From: Azonexus sp.
GTDB lineage: Bacteria; Pseudomonadota; Gammaproteobacteria; Burkholderiales; Rhodocyclaceae
Direction: 5' to 3'
NCBI GenBank assembly: GCA_031260295.1
Contig: JAIRKE010000058.1
Coordinates: 1 to 34,859, forward strand
DNA length: 34,859 nucleotides
Below, piece after piece: positions 1-8,272 of the stretch (the first letter of the stretch is position 1; every line of letters starts with the position of its first letter). Position numbers and translations under genes: made by a program. A model generated the notes under the pieces. The model saw only the letters and a program-made list of their open reading frames with translations, did not search any database and was not told the DNA's origin.

Positions 1-96
1 CGCCGCCCATCAACAACGGTGATTTTCCGCTACCGCGAATTGACAGCCGGGGAAATGCCGCGTTTCGCCAGCTTTTTGCGCATTCGGGAAGAATGA
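1..96 (+). CDS. Possible 3' end of an upstream gene (partial)
   Basis: Frame 1 is open from the window edge to a TGA at 94-96. It reads as about 31 protein-like residues ending in ELTAGEMPRFASFLRIREE. The remaining 48 bases before rfbB would then be a normal intergenic gap. The stretch is too short to recognise a family. It may be chance, since another forward frame is also open here. Confidence 0.3.
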   Translation, partial: RRPSTTVIFRYRELTAGEMPRFASFLRIREE

Positions 97-144
97 CGGC
101 GGTTTGCCGTAAAATACAAGCCTTTCATCGGGCGGCGGCTTGGC

Positions 145-1209
145 ATGATCCTCGTTACCGGCGGCGCCGGCTTCATCGGCAGCAATTTTGTTCTCGACTG
201 GTTGGCGGCGGCGGATGAGCCGGTCGTCAATCTCGACGCGCTGACCTACGCCGGCAACTTGGAAAACCTTGCCAGCCTGCGCGACGATCCACGCCATGTC
301 TTCGTGCGCGGCGACATCGGCGACGGTTCACTCGTAGCGCAACTGCTGCATCGCTACCAGCCGCGGGCCATCGTCCATTTCGCTGCCGAATCGCATGTCG
401 ACCGCAGCATCCACGGGCCGGAAGATTTCATCCAGACCAACATCGTCGGCAGCTTCCGCTTGCTGGAAGCGGCGCGGGCTTACTGGCGCAGGCTGGATGA
501 CGCTGGGAAGGCCGCCTTCCGTTTCCTGCACGTGTCCACCGACGAGGTGTACGGCTCGCTCGGCAAGGACGATCCGGCATTCGCCGAAACCAACCGCTAC
601 GAGCCGAACAGCCCATATTCGGCGAGCAAGGCGGCGAGTGATCATCTGGTGCGCGCCTACCATCACACCTACGGTTTGCCGGTGCTGACCACCAACTGCT
701 CGAACAACGACGGTCCCTACCATTGTCCGGACAAGCTGATTCCGCGGATCATCCACAACGCGCGGGCGGAGAAGTTGCTACCGAGCTACGGCGATGGCCA
801 GCAGATTCGCGACTGGCTGTACGTTGCCGACCACTGCAGCGCTATCCGCCGGGTGCTGGCAGCGGGTCGTCCGGGCGAGACCTACAACATCGGCGGCTGG
901 AACGAGAAAGCAAATCTCGATGTGGTGCACACACTATGCGCCATGCTCGACGAACTCAGCCCGCGCGCCGATGGCCGCCCGTACCGCGAGCAGATCAGCT
1001 TCGTTGCCGACCGCCCCGGTCATGATCGCCGTTATGCCATCGACGCCGGCAAGATCGAGCGCGAACTCGGCTGGAAGCCGGCCGAAACCTTCGCGAGCGG
1101 CATCCGCAAAACCGTGCGCTGGTACCTCGACCATCAAGATTGGGTCGCCAACGTAACCAGCGGCGCCTACCGCGAGTGGGTCGGCAAGCAATATGGAGCG
1201 TGCTCATGA
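145..1209 (+). CDS. rfbB: dTDP-glucose 4,6-dehydratase RfbB/RmlB
   Basis: Cytoplasmic NAD-dependent SDR enzyme converting dTDP-D-glucose to dTDP-4-keto-6-deoxy-D-glucose, the second step of dTDP-L-rhamnose synthesis. The 354-residue length is normal. The N-terminal Rossmann motif [11 protein letters not shown], the [11 protein letters not shown] motif, the STDEVYGSL segment and the catalytic Tyr/Lys in [10 protein letters not shown] are present, as is QIRDWLYV. Residues 189-207 are odd: the nearly invariant NCSNNYGPYHFPEKLIPL reads with Asp189, Cys194 and Arg201 in place of Tyr, Phe and Leu. The start at 145 places the Rossmann motif at the N-terminus as usual. The stop overlaps the rfbA start (ATGA), so the genes are probably translationally coupled. 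Identity is secure; full activity is not. Confidence 0.93.
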   Translation: MILVTGGAGFIGSNFVLDWLAAADEPVVNLDALTYAGNLENLASLRDDPRHVFVRGDIGDGSLVAQLLHRYQPRAIVHFAAESHVDRSIHGPEDFIQTNIVGSFRLLEAARAYWRRLDDAGKAAFRFLHVSTDEVYGSLGKDDPAFAETNRYEPNSPYSASKAASDHLVRAYHHTYGLPVLTTNCSNNDGPYHCPDKLIPRIIHNARAEKLLPSYGDGQQIRDWLYVADHCSAIRRVLAAGRPGETYNIGGWNEKANLDVVHTLCAMLDELSPRADGRPYREQISFVADRPGHDRRYAIDAGKIERELGWKPAETFASGIRKTVRWYLDHQDWVANVTSGAYREWVGKQYGACS

Positions 1210-2090
1210 CGCAACGGCGTGGGATTATCCTCGCCGGTGGTTCCGGCACGCGGCTCTATCCGGTGACGCTGGCCGTTTCCAAGCAACTGCTGCCGATCCA
1301 CGACAAGCCGATGATCTACTACCCGCTGAGCACGCTGATGCTGGCCGGACTCCGCGATATCCTGATCATCTCGACGCCGCAGGATATGCCGCGCTTCGAA
1401 CAACTGCTTGGCGATGGCAGCCAGTGGGGCATCAACCTGCAATATGCCGTGCAGGCCAGCCCGGACGGACTGGCCCAGGCCTTCATCATCGGCGCCGATT
1501 TCGTCGGTAACGGCGACAGCGCCTTGATTCTCGGCGACAACATTTTCTATGGCCACGAGTTCGCCCACGATCTAGTGGCTGCCGGGCAGCGGAAGGAAGG
1601 CGCCACTGTCTTCGCCTACCATGTGCACGACCCCGAGCGTTACGGTGTCGTCGAGTTCGACGTGGCTGGCCAGGCGGTTAGCCTCGAAGAAAAACCGGCG
1701 CAGCCAAAATCCAACTACGCGGTCACCGGTCTCTATTTCTACGACAACCAGGTCGTCGACTTTGCCCGCGACCTCAAGCCATCGGCACGCGGCGAACTGG
1801 AGATCACCGACGTCAACCGCATCTACCTCGAACGCAAACAATTGAACGTCCAGGTGATGGGGCGCGGTCATGCCTGGCTCGATACCGGCACCCATGAAAG
1901 CCTGCTCGACGCCAGCCAGTTCATCGCCACCATCGAGAAGCGCCAGGGCCTGAAAATCGCCTGCCCGGAAGAAATTGCCTACCGCAAGGGCTGGGTTGAT
2001 GCGGCGCAACTGGAACGACTGGCTCAACCGATGCTGAAAAATCCCTATGGTCAATATTTGGTCAGCGTGTTGAAGGAGCGGGTGTTCTGA
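1206..2090 (+). CDS. rfbA: Glucose-1-phosphate thymidylyltransferase RfbA/RmlA
   Basis: Couples dTTP and glucose-1-phosphate to give dTDP-glucose, the first and feedback-controlled step of the dTDP-rhamnose pathway. The 294-residue protein shows the nucleotidyltransferase signature [11 protein letters not shown] near residue 10, the long-type marker [18 protein letters not shown], the metal-site segment [10 protein letters not shown] and the EEKP motif. An open frame extends upstream to 1140, but the ATG at 1206 gives the family N-terminus and overlaps the rfbB stop by four bases. It sits between rfbB and rfbC and overlaps rfbC by one base (TGATG). Nothing unusual is seen in the sequence. Confidence 0.95.
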   Translation: MTQRRGIILAGGSGTRLYPVTLAVSKQLLPIHDKPMIYYPLSTLMLAGLRDILIISTPQDMPRFEQLLGDGSQWGINLQYAVQASPDGLAQAFIIGADFVGNGDSALILGDNIFYGHEFAHDLVAAGQRKEGATVFAYHVHDPERYGVVEFDVAGQAVSLEEKPAQPKSNYAVTGLYFYDNQVVDFARDLKPSARGELEITDVNRIYLERKQLNVQVMGRGHAWLDTGTHESLLDASQFIATIEKRQGLKIACPEEIAYRKGWVDAAQLERLAQPMLKNPYGQYLVSVLKERVF

Positions 2091-2629
2091 TGAAAGTAAG
2101 GCTTACCGCAATCCCCGACGTACTCGTTATCGAACCCCGGGTCTTTGGCGATGAGCGCGGATTTTTCTTCGAAAGTTTCAATCAAAAGGCCTTCAACGAA
2201 GCCGTTGGATATGATGTCGTCTTCGTCCAGGATAACCATTCCAATAGTATGAAAAACGTCCTGCGCGGCCTGCACTACCAGCTCCCACCCAAAGCACAGG
2301 GAAAACTGGTCCGTGTCGTACAAGGCGAGGTTTTCGATGTGGCCGTCGATATCCGCAAGGGATCAGCGACATTCGGGAAGTGGGTCGGCGAAATTCTTTC
2401 CGCCGAAAACAAGAAGCAAATGTGGATTCCACCGGGCTTCGCCCACGGATTCCTGACGTTGAGCGAGACGGCAGAGTTTTTGTACAAGACGACGGATTAT
2501 TACGCGCCGGAAATGGAACGCTGCATCCGGTGGGACGATCCCGTGCTGGCTATCGAATGGTCGTGCCTCGTGCCGCTACTGTCGAATAAGGATAGCGAAG
2601 GTGTTGGCTTTTCTGAAGCAGAGGGGTGA
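2090..2629 (+). CDS. rfbC: dTDP-4-dehydrorhamnose 3,5-epimerase RfbC/RmlC
   Basis: Cupin-fold enzyme that epimerises C3 and C5 of dTDP-4-keto-6-deoxyglucose. The 179-residue length is typical. Visible family motifs are GFFFESFNQKAF, QDNHSNS, the active-site stretch LRGLHYQ with its catalytic His, GEVFDVAVDIRKGS and FLYKTTDYY with the catalytic Tyr. The start overlaps the rfbA stop by one base. By eye the gene is less GC-rich than rfbA and rfbB, which could mean separate acquisition. No rfbD (the reductase that completes dTDP-L-rhamnose) lies between rfbB and the next gene, so it must be elsewhere, or the product may be another dTDP-6-deoxyhexose. Confidence 0.94.
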   Translation: MKVRLTAIPDVLVIEPRVFGDERGFFFESFNQKAFNEAVGYDVVFVQDNHSNSMKNVLRGLHYQLPPKAQGKLVRVVQGEVFDVAVDIRKGSATFGKWVGEILSAENKKQMWIPPGFAHGFLTLSETAEFLYKTTDYYAPEMERCIRWDDPVLAIEWSCLVPLLSNKDSEGVGFSEAEG

Positions 2630-2736
2630 AGCCCGGATTTATCAGGCCGGGTCAGTGCCCAAACAGGTGGTGCGGTATGCTCCGATCTATGCCGACTACA
2701 TCAGCCGGACGGTTTGGCGCAAATCCTGATTTGAGT

Positions 2737-3741
2737 ATGACGGAAGAAATATATCCGGCGGCGCACCGCGATGGTGCCGCCGACCAATACCTGATCACTG
2801 GCAGTACCGGTTTCATCGGGCGTCGGGTGCAGGCCGCGCTGATCCGACGTGGCGATGTTTGTCGCGTGCTGCTGCGTCACGGCGGCGGTTCGCAAGCCGT
2901 ACCGGTTGTACAAGGCGATCTGGCCGACGTACCGGCGCTGGATGCGGCCTGTGCCGGTATTGACTGCGTGATCCATTGCGCCGGCCATGCTCATGCTTTT
3001 GCCGCGCGTTCCGCTGACGAAGCGCGCCAGCACTGGCAAATCAATTTTGAAGGCACGCGCAATCTGGTCGAAGCCGCCGGCCGCGCCGGGGTGCGCCGCT
3101 TTGTCTTCCTGTCGAGTGTCAAGGCCATGGCCGAACCGGGTGAGGTTCGCGCCGACGAAGATTTCCTCGGCGAACCGGATAGTGACTATGGCCGGGCCAA
3201 ACGGGCCGCCGAAACGGCGGTGTTGGCGGCGGCCGAGCGTTATGGCATGCAGGCCGTCAATCTGCGCCTGAGCATGGTTTATGGCGCCGGCGGGCGCGGC
3301 AACCTGGAGCGGATGGGGCGCTTGGTCGGCCGGGGACTGTTTCCTCCCTTACCCGAAACGGGCAACCGGCGCTCGCTGGTCCATGTCGATGATGTGGTCG
3401 CCGCCATTCTGGCGGTAACGGCCGATCCGCGGGCGGCGGGCCGAACCTATATCGTCTGCGGCCCGGAGGCGCCATCGGGGCGGCAATTGTTCGATGCGCT
3501 GCGCGCCGCGTCCGGCCTGTCGCCCTGTCACAGGGAGTGTCCACGGGGTTTGCTGCAACTGGCGGCTTGGCTCGGGGATGGCTGGGGGCGGATTTTCGGG
3601 CGGCGCTTGCCGCTCACTGGCGAAGTTTTGCAGCGTCTCCTGGGCTCGGCTTGTTATGACGGCTCGCGAATCAGCAGGGAAATTGGGTGGCGGCCGACGG
3701 TTCGCCTTGCCGATGGCTTGCGGGAGATGCTGAGGAAATGA
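2737..3741 (+). CDS. NAD-dependent sugar epimerase/dehydratase, WbpV-like
   Basis: Extended SDR protein of 334 residues, probably acting on a UDP-sugar (UDP-GlcNAc/GalNAc or glucose C4 epimerase type). The Rossmann motif TGSTGFIGRRV lies near the N-terminus. SSVKAMAEPGEV carries the catalytic Ser, and DYGRAKRAAE carries the Tyr-Lys pair. VDDVVAAILAV is the usual later segment. The frame is open back to a GTG at 2626 that overlaps the rfbC stop, but those extra 37 residues look non-conserved, so I use the ATG at 2737; no strong ribosome site helps decide. The stop overlaps the next gene (ATGA). The order epimerase, sugar transferase, WbpM-type dehydratase is a known O-antigen or exopolysaccharide arrangement. 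The exact substrate cannot be read from sequence. Confidence 0.85.
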   Translation: MTEEIYPAAHRDGAADQYLITGSTGFIGRRVQAALIRRGDVCRVLLRHGGGSQAVPVVQGDLADVPALDAACAGIDCVIHCAGHAHAFAARSADEARQHWQINFEGTRNLVEAAGRAGVRRFVFLSSVKAMAEPGEVRADEDFLGEPDSDYGRAKRAAETAVLAAAERYGMQAVNLRLSMVYGAGGRGNLERMGRLVGRGLFPPLPETGNRRSLVHVDDVVAAILAVTADPRAAGRTYIVCGPEAPSGRQLFDALRAASGLSPCHRECPRGLLQLAAWLGDGWGRIFGRRLPLTGEVLQRLLGSACYDGSRISREIGWRPTVRLADGLREMLRK

Positions 3742-4298
3742 AACGCGCTTTCGATGTGCTTCTCGCCTTGTTGGCCATTCTGGCGCTTGGCTTGCCCTGG
3801 TTGCTGGTGGCCTTGGCCGTGCGTCTGACCTCGCCCGGGCCGGCATTGTATTGGTCCGATCGGGTCGGGCGGTATAACCGGCTGTTCAAAATGCCCAAGT
3901 TTCGCAGCATGCGGATCGATACGCCGGCTGTCGCCACGCATCTCCTGCAAAATCCGGAAGCTTGGCTGACTCCAATTGGCTCGTTTCTGCGCCGCTCCAG
4001 TCTCGACGAGCTGCCGCAATTGTGGAGCATTCTCAAGGGGGACATGAGTTTCGTCGGCCCGCGCCCAGCCCTGTTCAATCAGGACGACCTGATCGCGCTG
4101 CGCACCGAGGCGGGCGTCGATCGACTGTTGCCGGGCTTGACGGGCTGGGCCCAGGTCAATGGTCGGGATGAATTGCCCATTCCGCAAAAGGTGGCGCTCG
4201 ATGTCGCCTATCTTCGACGCCGCTCGCTCGCCTTCGACGTGTATATTCTCTGGCTGACTGCCATGAAGGTTGTTCGTCGCGAAGGTGTCTCGCACTGA
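3738..4298 (+). CDS. Undecaprenyl-phosphate phosphoglycosyl transferase (bacterial sugar transferase, PglC/WcaJ C-terminal type)
   Basis: A 186-residue monotopic membrane enzyme that transfers a sugar-1-phosphate from a UDP-sugar to undecaprenyl phosphate, starting glycan assembly on the inner membrane. One hydrophobic N-terminal segment (about residues 5-30) is followed by the family motifs FKMPKFRSMR, the catalytic Asp-Glu in SLDELPQLW, MSFVGPRPAL and PGLTGWAQVNGR. The length matches the short PglC class without the extra transmembrane domain of WcaJ/WbaP. The ATG at 3738 overlaps the upstream stop by four bases and gives the proper MKRAFDVLLA start. It lies directly before a WbpM/PglF-type dehydratase, suggesting the first sugar is a diacetamido or N-acetylated 6-deoxysugar (inference). 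Confidence 0.92.
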   Translation: MKRAFDVLLALLAILALGLPWLLVALAVRLTSPGPALYWSDRVGRYNRLFKMPKFRSMRIDTPAVATHLLQNPEAWLTPIGSFLRRSSLDELPQLWSILKGDMSFVGPRPALFNQDDLIALRTEAGVDRLLPGLTGWAQVNGRDELPIPQKVALDVAYLRRRSLAFDVYILWLTAMKVVRREGVSH

Positions 4299-4329
4299 TG
4301 CCCGGATGCCACTCAACCATCACGAGACA

Positions 4330-6171
4330 ATGAAAAAACCGCTTCCACTCTCCAATCCGCGCACGCTTGCTGCATTTTTGCATGATGTGCTGGCGGTTGC
4401 GTTGGCCTGGATGCTTGCTTTCTGGTTGCGCTTCAATTTCGATGCTCCTGCCGAATTCGAGCTGGCAGCCCGTTCGACATTGATCTGGCTGCTTCCGCTA
4501 TATGTCTGCTTATTCCATCTGTTTGGCCTCTACCGTGGTCTGTGGCGCTTTGCCAGCATATCGGACTTGCATCATCTGGTTGCGGCGATTGGCGTTGGAA
4601 CATTGATGACAACGGCGATTATTCTTCTTTTCACCCTGCCGAATATTCCCCGATCCGTGTTGGTGCTGCATCCGGTGCTGCTGGCCGTGATCATGGGCGG
4701 GAGCCGCTTTGCCTATCGGAGCTGGAAGGAGCATCGCCTGTACGGTCCGACCCAGTTGCGTGGACAACCGGTTTTGGTCATCGGCTCGGGCGAGGCAGCC
4801 GATACTTTGCTGCGGGAGATCAGGCGTAGCGGCGTTTGGTACGCGGTGGCGGTGATCGAAGATAATCCCTTGCGTAGTGGGCGCCAGTTGCAAGGCCTGC
4901 CGGTGATTTCGCCCATCGAGCAGATTGGCGTTGTCGCCGGGCGCCTCGGTGCCCAGCACGCCATCATCGCCATGCCTGGCGCCCGTTCCAGCGAACGTCG
5001 GCGGGTTGCCGAACTGGCCATCGCGGCGGGCTTGACGGTGATGACCGTGCCGTCCTACGACGACCTGCTGTCGGGTCGTCTGGCCGTATCCAACATCCGC
5101 AAGGTGGAACTGGAAGATCTGCTGGGCCGGGAAACCGTCAATCTCGATGACGAAGGCTTGTTCGGACTCTTGCGCGGGCGTGTCGTGCTGGTTAGCGGGG
5201 CGGGCGGTTCGATCGGCTCGGAATTGTGCCGGCAGATTGCGCGCTTTGAGCCGGCGCGTCTGGTGCTGCTCGATTCTTCGGAATTCGCGCTATATACCAT
5301 CGACGAGGAGTTGCGCGGCAAGTCGCCCGGGCTGGCTTGCCAATGCTGGGCGGCCGATGTTCGAGATGGCAAGCGGGTGGCCGAGATTCTGGCCAGCGAG
5401 CAGCCGGCGGTCGTATTTCACGCCGCCGCTTACAAGCACGTGCCGCTGATGGAGGATATCAATGCCTGGCAGGCGGTGCGGACCAATGCGCTGGGCACCT
5501 TGACCATGGCCCAGGCGGCGCAAAAGGCCGGGGTGGAAAAATTTGTCCTGATTTCGACTGACAAGGCGGTCAATCCAACCAATGTGATGGGCGCGACCAA
5601 GCGCCTGGCTGAGCGCCTCTGTCGGGCCGTCCAGGCCGATGGCGGGACGAAATTCGTCACGGTTCGCTTCGGCAACGTGCTGGACAGCAATGGCAGCGTG
5701 ATTCCGAAGTTTCGTGAGCAGATCGCCAGTGGTGGGCCGGTGACGGTCACCCATCCAGAGATTACCCGCTACTTCATGACCATTCCCGAGGCTGCTCAAC
5801 TCGTCCTGCAAGCCGGTTATATGGGGCGGGGAGGCGAAATTTTCGTGCTCGACATGGGCGAGCCGGTCAAGATTATCGATTTGGCACGCGACATGATCCG
5901 CTTGTCCGGTTTCAGCGACGAGGAAATCCACATCGAATTCACTGGTCTGCGGCCGGGCGAGAAGCTCTACGAAGAGCTGCTGGCTGACGACGAAGCGACT
6001 CTGCCGACCCCGCATCCCAAGCTGCGCATCGCTCGCCTGTCCGATATGCTGGCGACCGAAGAATATGCCGAACTGCTCGCTTGGCTGAGCGCTGGCGTGC
6101 GTCCCGGCGAGGAAGTCAGGCAGGGCTTGCGCCGCTTTGTGCCGGAATATATTTCGCGGCCGACCGGCTGA
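4330..6171 (+). CDS. Membrane NDP-sugar 4,6-dehydratase, WbpM/PglF/CapD family
   Basis: Polysaccharide-synthesis nucleotide-sugar dehydratase of 613 residues from this start. About four transmembrane segments fill residues 10-120, followed by a CoA-binding-like Rossmann domain (VLVIGSGEAADTLL) and a C-terminal SDR domain with VSGAGGSIGSELCRQ near residue 290. The catalytic region STDKAVNPTNVMGATKR (about residues 409-425) has Met where short family members have Tyr, the known WbpM-type active site. The family converts UDP-GlcNAc to a 4-keto-6-deoxy sugar. In-frame ATGs at 4270 and 4306 are alternatives; 4330 is chosen because it starts just before the first membrane segment and does not overlap the preceding gene. 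It is the last gene of the glycan block. Confidence 0.9.
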   Translation: MKKPLPLSNPRTLAAFLHDVLAVALAWMLAFWLRFNFDAPAEFELAARSTLIWLLPLYVCLFHLFGLYRGLWRFASISDLHHLVAAIGVGTLMTTAIILLFTLPNIPRSVLVLHPVLLAVIMGGSRFAYRSWKEHRLYGPTQLRGQPVLVIGSGEAADTLLREIRRSGVWYAVAVIEDNPLRSGRQLQGLPVISPIEQIGVVAGRLGAQHAIIAMPGARSSERRRVAELAIAAGLTVMTVPSYDDLLSGRLAVSNIRKVELEDLLGRETVNLDDEGLFGLLRGRVVLVSGAGGSIGSELCRQIARFEPARLVLLDSSEFALYTIDEELRGKSPGLACQCWAADVRDGKRVAEILASEQPAVVFHAAAYKHVPLMEDINAWQAVRTNALGTLTMAQAAQKAGVEKFVLISTDKAVNPTNVMGATKRLAERLCRAVQADGGTKFVTVRFGNVLDSNGSVIPKFREQIASGGPVTVTHPEITRYFMTIPEAAQLVLQAGYMGRGGEIFVLDMGEPVKIIDLARDMIRLSGFSDEEIHIEFTGLRPGEKLYEELLADDEATLPTPHPKLRIARLSDMLATEEYAELLAWLSAGVRPGEEVRQGLRRFVPEYISRPTG

Positions 6172-6174
6172 GTA

Positions 6175-6191
6175 CCGAAGAAGCGCTTCGG
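6175..6191 (+). terminator. Weak hairpin after the glycan block
   Basis: A six-base perfect stem (CCGAAG / CTTCGG) with a five-base loop lies a few bases after the dehydratase stop. Only a short T run follows, so it is at best a weak terminator before aroA-cmk. Confidence 0.3.
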
Positions 6192-6241
6192 CCTTTGCCC
6201 CGTGGCGGGTAGACTGAACAATTTTCTGCTCTGCCAAGATC

Positions 6242-8164
6242 ATGGAATTCCTCGACCTGCCCCAGTTGTTGTCCGCTGCCGGAACCGTCCGTCTGCCGGG
6301 TTCGAAAAGCATCTCCAACCGTGTTCTGTTGCTGGCCGCCCTGGCCGAGGGGGAAACGGAGGTGCGCGATTTGCTCGCTTCCGACGATACCGAGCGTATG
6401 CTGGAGGCGCTTCAGACGCTCGGCATCGGCGTCGTCCACCTGGGAGGCGAAAATTGGCGGATCAGCGGTTGTGGCGGGCGCATTCCGGTGCGCCGGGCGG
6501 AATTGTTTCTCGGCAATGCCGGTACCGCTTTTCGTCCGTTGACTGCGGCGCTGGCGTTGGCCGGCGGCGATTATGTGCTGAAGGGCGTGGCGCGCATGCA
6601 CGAGCGGCCGATCGGCGATCTGGTCGATGGTCTGCGCCAGCTCGGCGCCGATATCGCCTATCTCGGCAACGAGGGTTACCCGCCGCTGCACCTGAAGCCG
6701 GGAAATATTCGCCCAGGCGGCGTTTTGCGGGTGCGCGGCGACGTGTCCAGCCAGTTTCTGACCGGCTTGCTGATGGCTTTGCCGCTGACGGGTGAGGCGG
6801 CGACCGTCGAGGTGGTCGGTGAGCTGATTTCCAAGCCCTATATCGAGATCACGCTGGCGACCATGGCCCGCTTCGGCGTCGTCGTGCAGCGCGAGGGCTG
6901 GCAGCGGTTCACGGTGCCGGCTGGCAGCCGCTATCTCTCGCCGGGTACCGTTTATGTCGAGGGCGATGCCTCGTCGGCGTCCTATTTTCTGGCCCTGGGC
7001 GCCATTGGTGGCGGGCCGGTACGGGTCGAGGGCGTTGGTCGCGACTCGATCCAGGGCGACGTGAAGTTCGCTGAGGCACTGGCGCGGATGGGGGCACGGA
7101 TCGAGACGGGGCCGAACTGGATGGCGGCTTCCGCACCTGCCGATGGCCTGCTGGCCGTCGATCTCGACTGCAACCATATTCCCGATGCAGCGATGACGCT
7201 GGCCACCGCCGCTTTGTTCGCCAAGGGCACGACCACGCTGCGCAACATCGCCAGTTGGCGGGTCAAAGAAACCGACCGTATCGCGGCGATGGCGACCGAG
7301 TTGCGCAAGTTGGGCGCGGAGGTGGAGGAGGGGACGGATTTTATCCGCGTCACGCCGGCAGCCTTGCGGCCAGCCGCCATTGACACCTACGACGATCACC
7401 GGATAGCGATGTGCTTCTCGCTGGCCGCCTTCGGCACGCCGCTGCGTATCAATGACCCGCAGTGCGTGGCCAAGACTTTTCCCGATTATTTCGATCGTTT
7501 TGCCGCCGTGACCCGGGCGGCGCCGGTGATTGCCATCGACGGTCCGTCGGCTTCCGGCAAGGGAACGGTGGCCGCCCGCGTGGCGGCGGCGCTGGGCTAT
7601 GCCTATCTGGACTCCGGCGCCCTGTATCGCCTGACCGCGCTGGCGGCGCAACGGGCCGGCGTCGATTGGGCGGACGAAAAAGGCGTGGCGGCGATTGCCG
7701 CCGGCCTCGACGTGAGCTTTTCCGAGAGCGATATGTGTCTGGAAGGCGTGCCGGTCGGCGACACCATCCGCAGCGAGGAAATATCCGCCGGTGCCTCGCA
7801 GGTCGCCGCCCTGCCGGCCGTGCGCACTGCCCTACTGTTTCGCCAGCGGGCCTTCAACACGGCGCCCGGCCTGGTTGGCGATGGGCGCGACATGGGATCG
7901 GTGGTTTTCCCCCGGGCCAAGCTGAAGGTATTTCTCACCGCGACGGCCGAGGCGCGGGCCGAGCGTCGTTATAAGCAGTTGATCGAAAAAGGTTTCTCTG
8001 CTAACCTCCCCGCCCTTCTGCTTGATTTGCAGCAACGCGATGCCCGCGATTCCGGGCGCGGCGTGGCGCCGCTCAGGCAGGAGGCGGATGCCAGGCTGCT
8101 CGACACCACGTCGCTGACCATCGAAGAGGCGGTCGACCGCGTGTTGCAGTGGAGTCGGGAATAG
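6242..8164 (+). CDS. aroA-cmk: Bifunctional EPSP synthase / cytidylate kinase (AroA-Cmk fusion)
   Basis: One 640-residue frame joins two enzymes. Residues 1 to about 424 are EPSP synthase (shikimate-3-phosphate plus PEP, chorismate pathway): PGSKSISNR at 19-27, [48 protein letters not shown] and TYDDHRIAM. Residues 427-640 are CMP kinase: a P-loop in [34 protein letters not shown] and the RDARDSGR segment. There is no stop or new start at the join (about base 7520), and both halves are near full length. AroA-Cmk fusions are known in some betaproteobacteria (Bordetella relatives). Downstream rpsA keeps the common cmk-rpsA-ihfB order. Most likely both activities are active in one polypeptide. 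Confidence 0.94.
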   Translation: MEFLDLPQLLSAAGTVRLPGSKSISNRVLLLAALAEGETEVRDLLASDDTERMLEALQTLGIGVVHLGGENWRISGCGGRIPVRRAELFLGNAGTAFRPLTAALALAGGDYVLKGVARMHERPIGDLVDGLRQLGADIAYLGNEGYPPLHLKPGNIRPGGVLRVRGDVSSQFLTGLLMALPLTGEAATVEVVGELISKPYIEITLATMARFGVVVQREGWQRFTVPAGSRYLSPGTVYVEGDASSASYFLALGAIGGGPVRVEGVGRDSIQGDVKFAEALARMGARIETGPNWMAASAPADGLLAVDLDCNHIPDAAMTLATAALFAKGTTTLRNIASWRVKETDRIAAMATELRKLGAEVEEGTDFIRVTPAALRPAAIDTYDDHRIAMCFSLAAFGTPLRINDPQCVAKTFPDYFDRFAAVTRAAPVIAIDGPSASGKGTVAARVAAALGYAYLDSGALYRLTALAAQRAGVDWADEKGVAAIAAGLDVSFSESDMCLEGVPVGDTIRSEEISAGASQVAALPAVRTALLFRQRAFNTAPGLVGDGRDMGSVVFPRAKLKVFLTATAEARAERRYKQLIEKGFSANLPALLLDLQQRDARDSGRGVAPLRQEADARLLDTTSLTIEEAVDRVLQWSRE

Positions 8165-8225
8165 CTGGAAATCCGCGTGCTGCAAGCTCTCTGCCGCCCA
8201 TCCGGGTGGCCTTATGTTCAACCTT

Positions 8226-8240
8226 AACCCGCTGCGGGTT
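8226..8240 (+). other. Small hairpin in the rpsA leader
   Basis: AACCCG and CGGGTT pair around a three-base loop, followed by TTTT, 33 bases before the chosen rpsA start. It could be a weak terminator or part of the S1 mRNA leader. S1 is known to autoregulate through leader structure in E. coli, but no homology was tested here. Confidence 0.3.
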
Positions 8241-8272
8241 TTATGATTCGCGGCAAGAAAGTCCCTCCATCA

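Noticed and set aside
110-115. TAAAAT as a -10 box for rfbB
   Set aside because: No acceptable -35 match at normal spacing and the six-base match alone is too weak.
2626-2736. Extended N-terminus of the sugar epimerase starting at a GTG overlapping rfbC
   Set aside because: The extra residues do not look conserved and would precede the Rossmann motif by too much; kept only as an alternative start.
6116-7651. A 511-codon minus-strand frame opposite aroA-cmk
   Set aside because: Same reasoning: the sense strand has intact EPSP synthase motifs.
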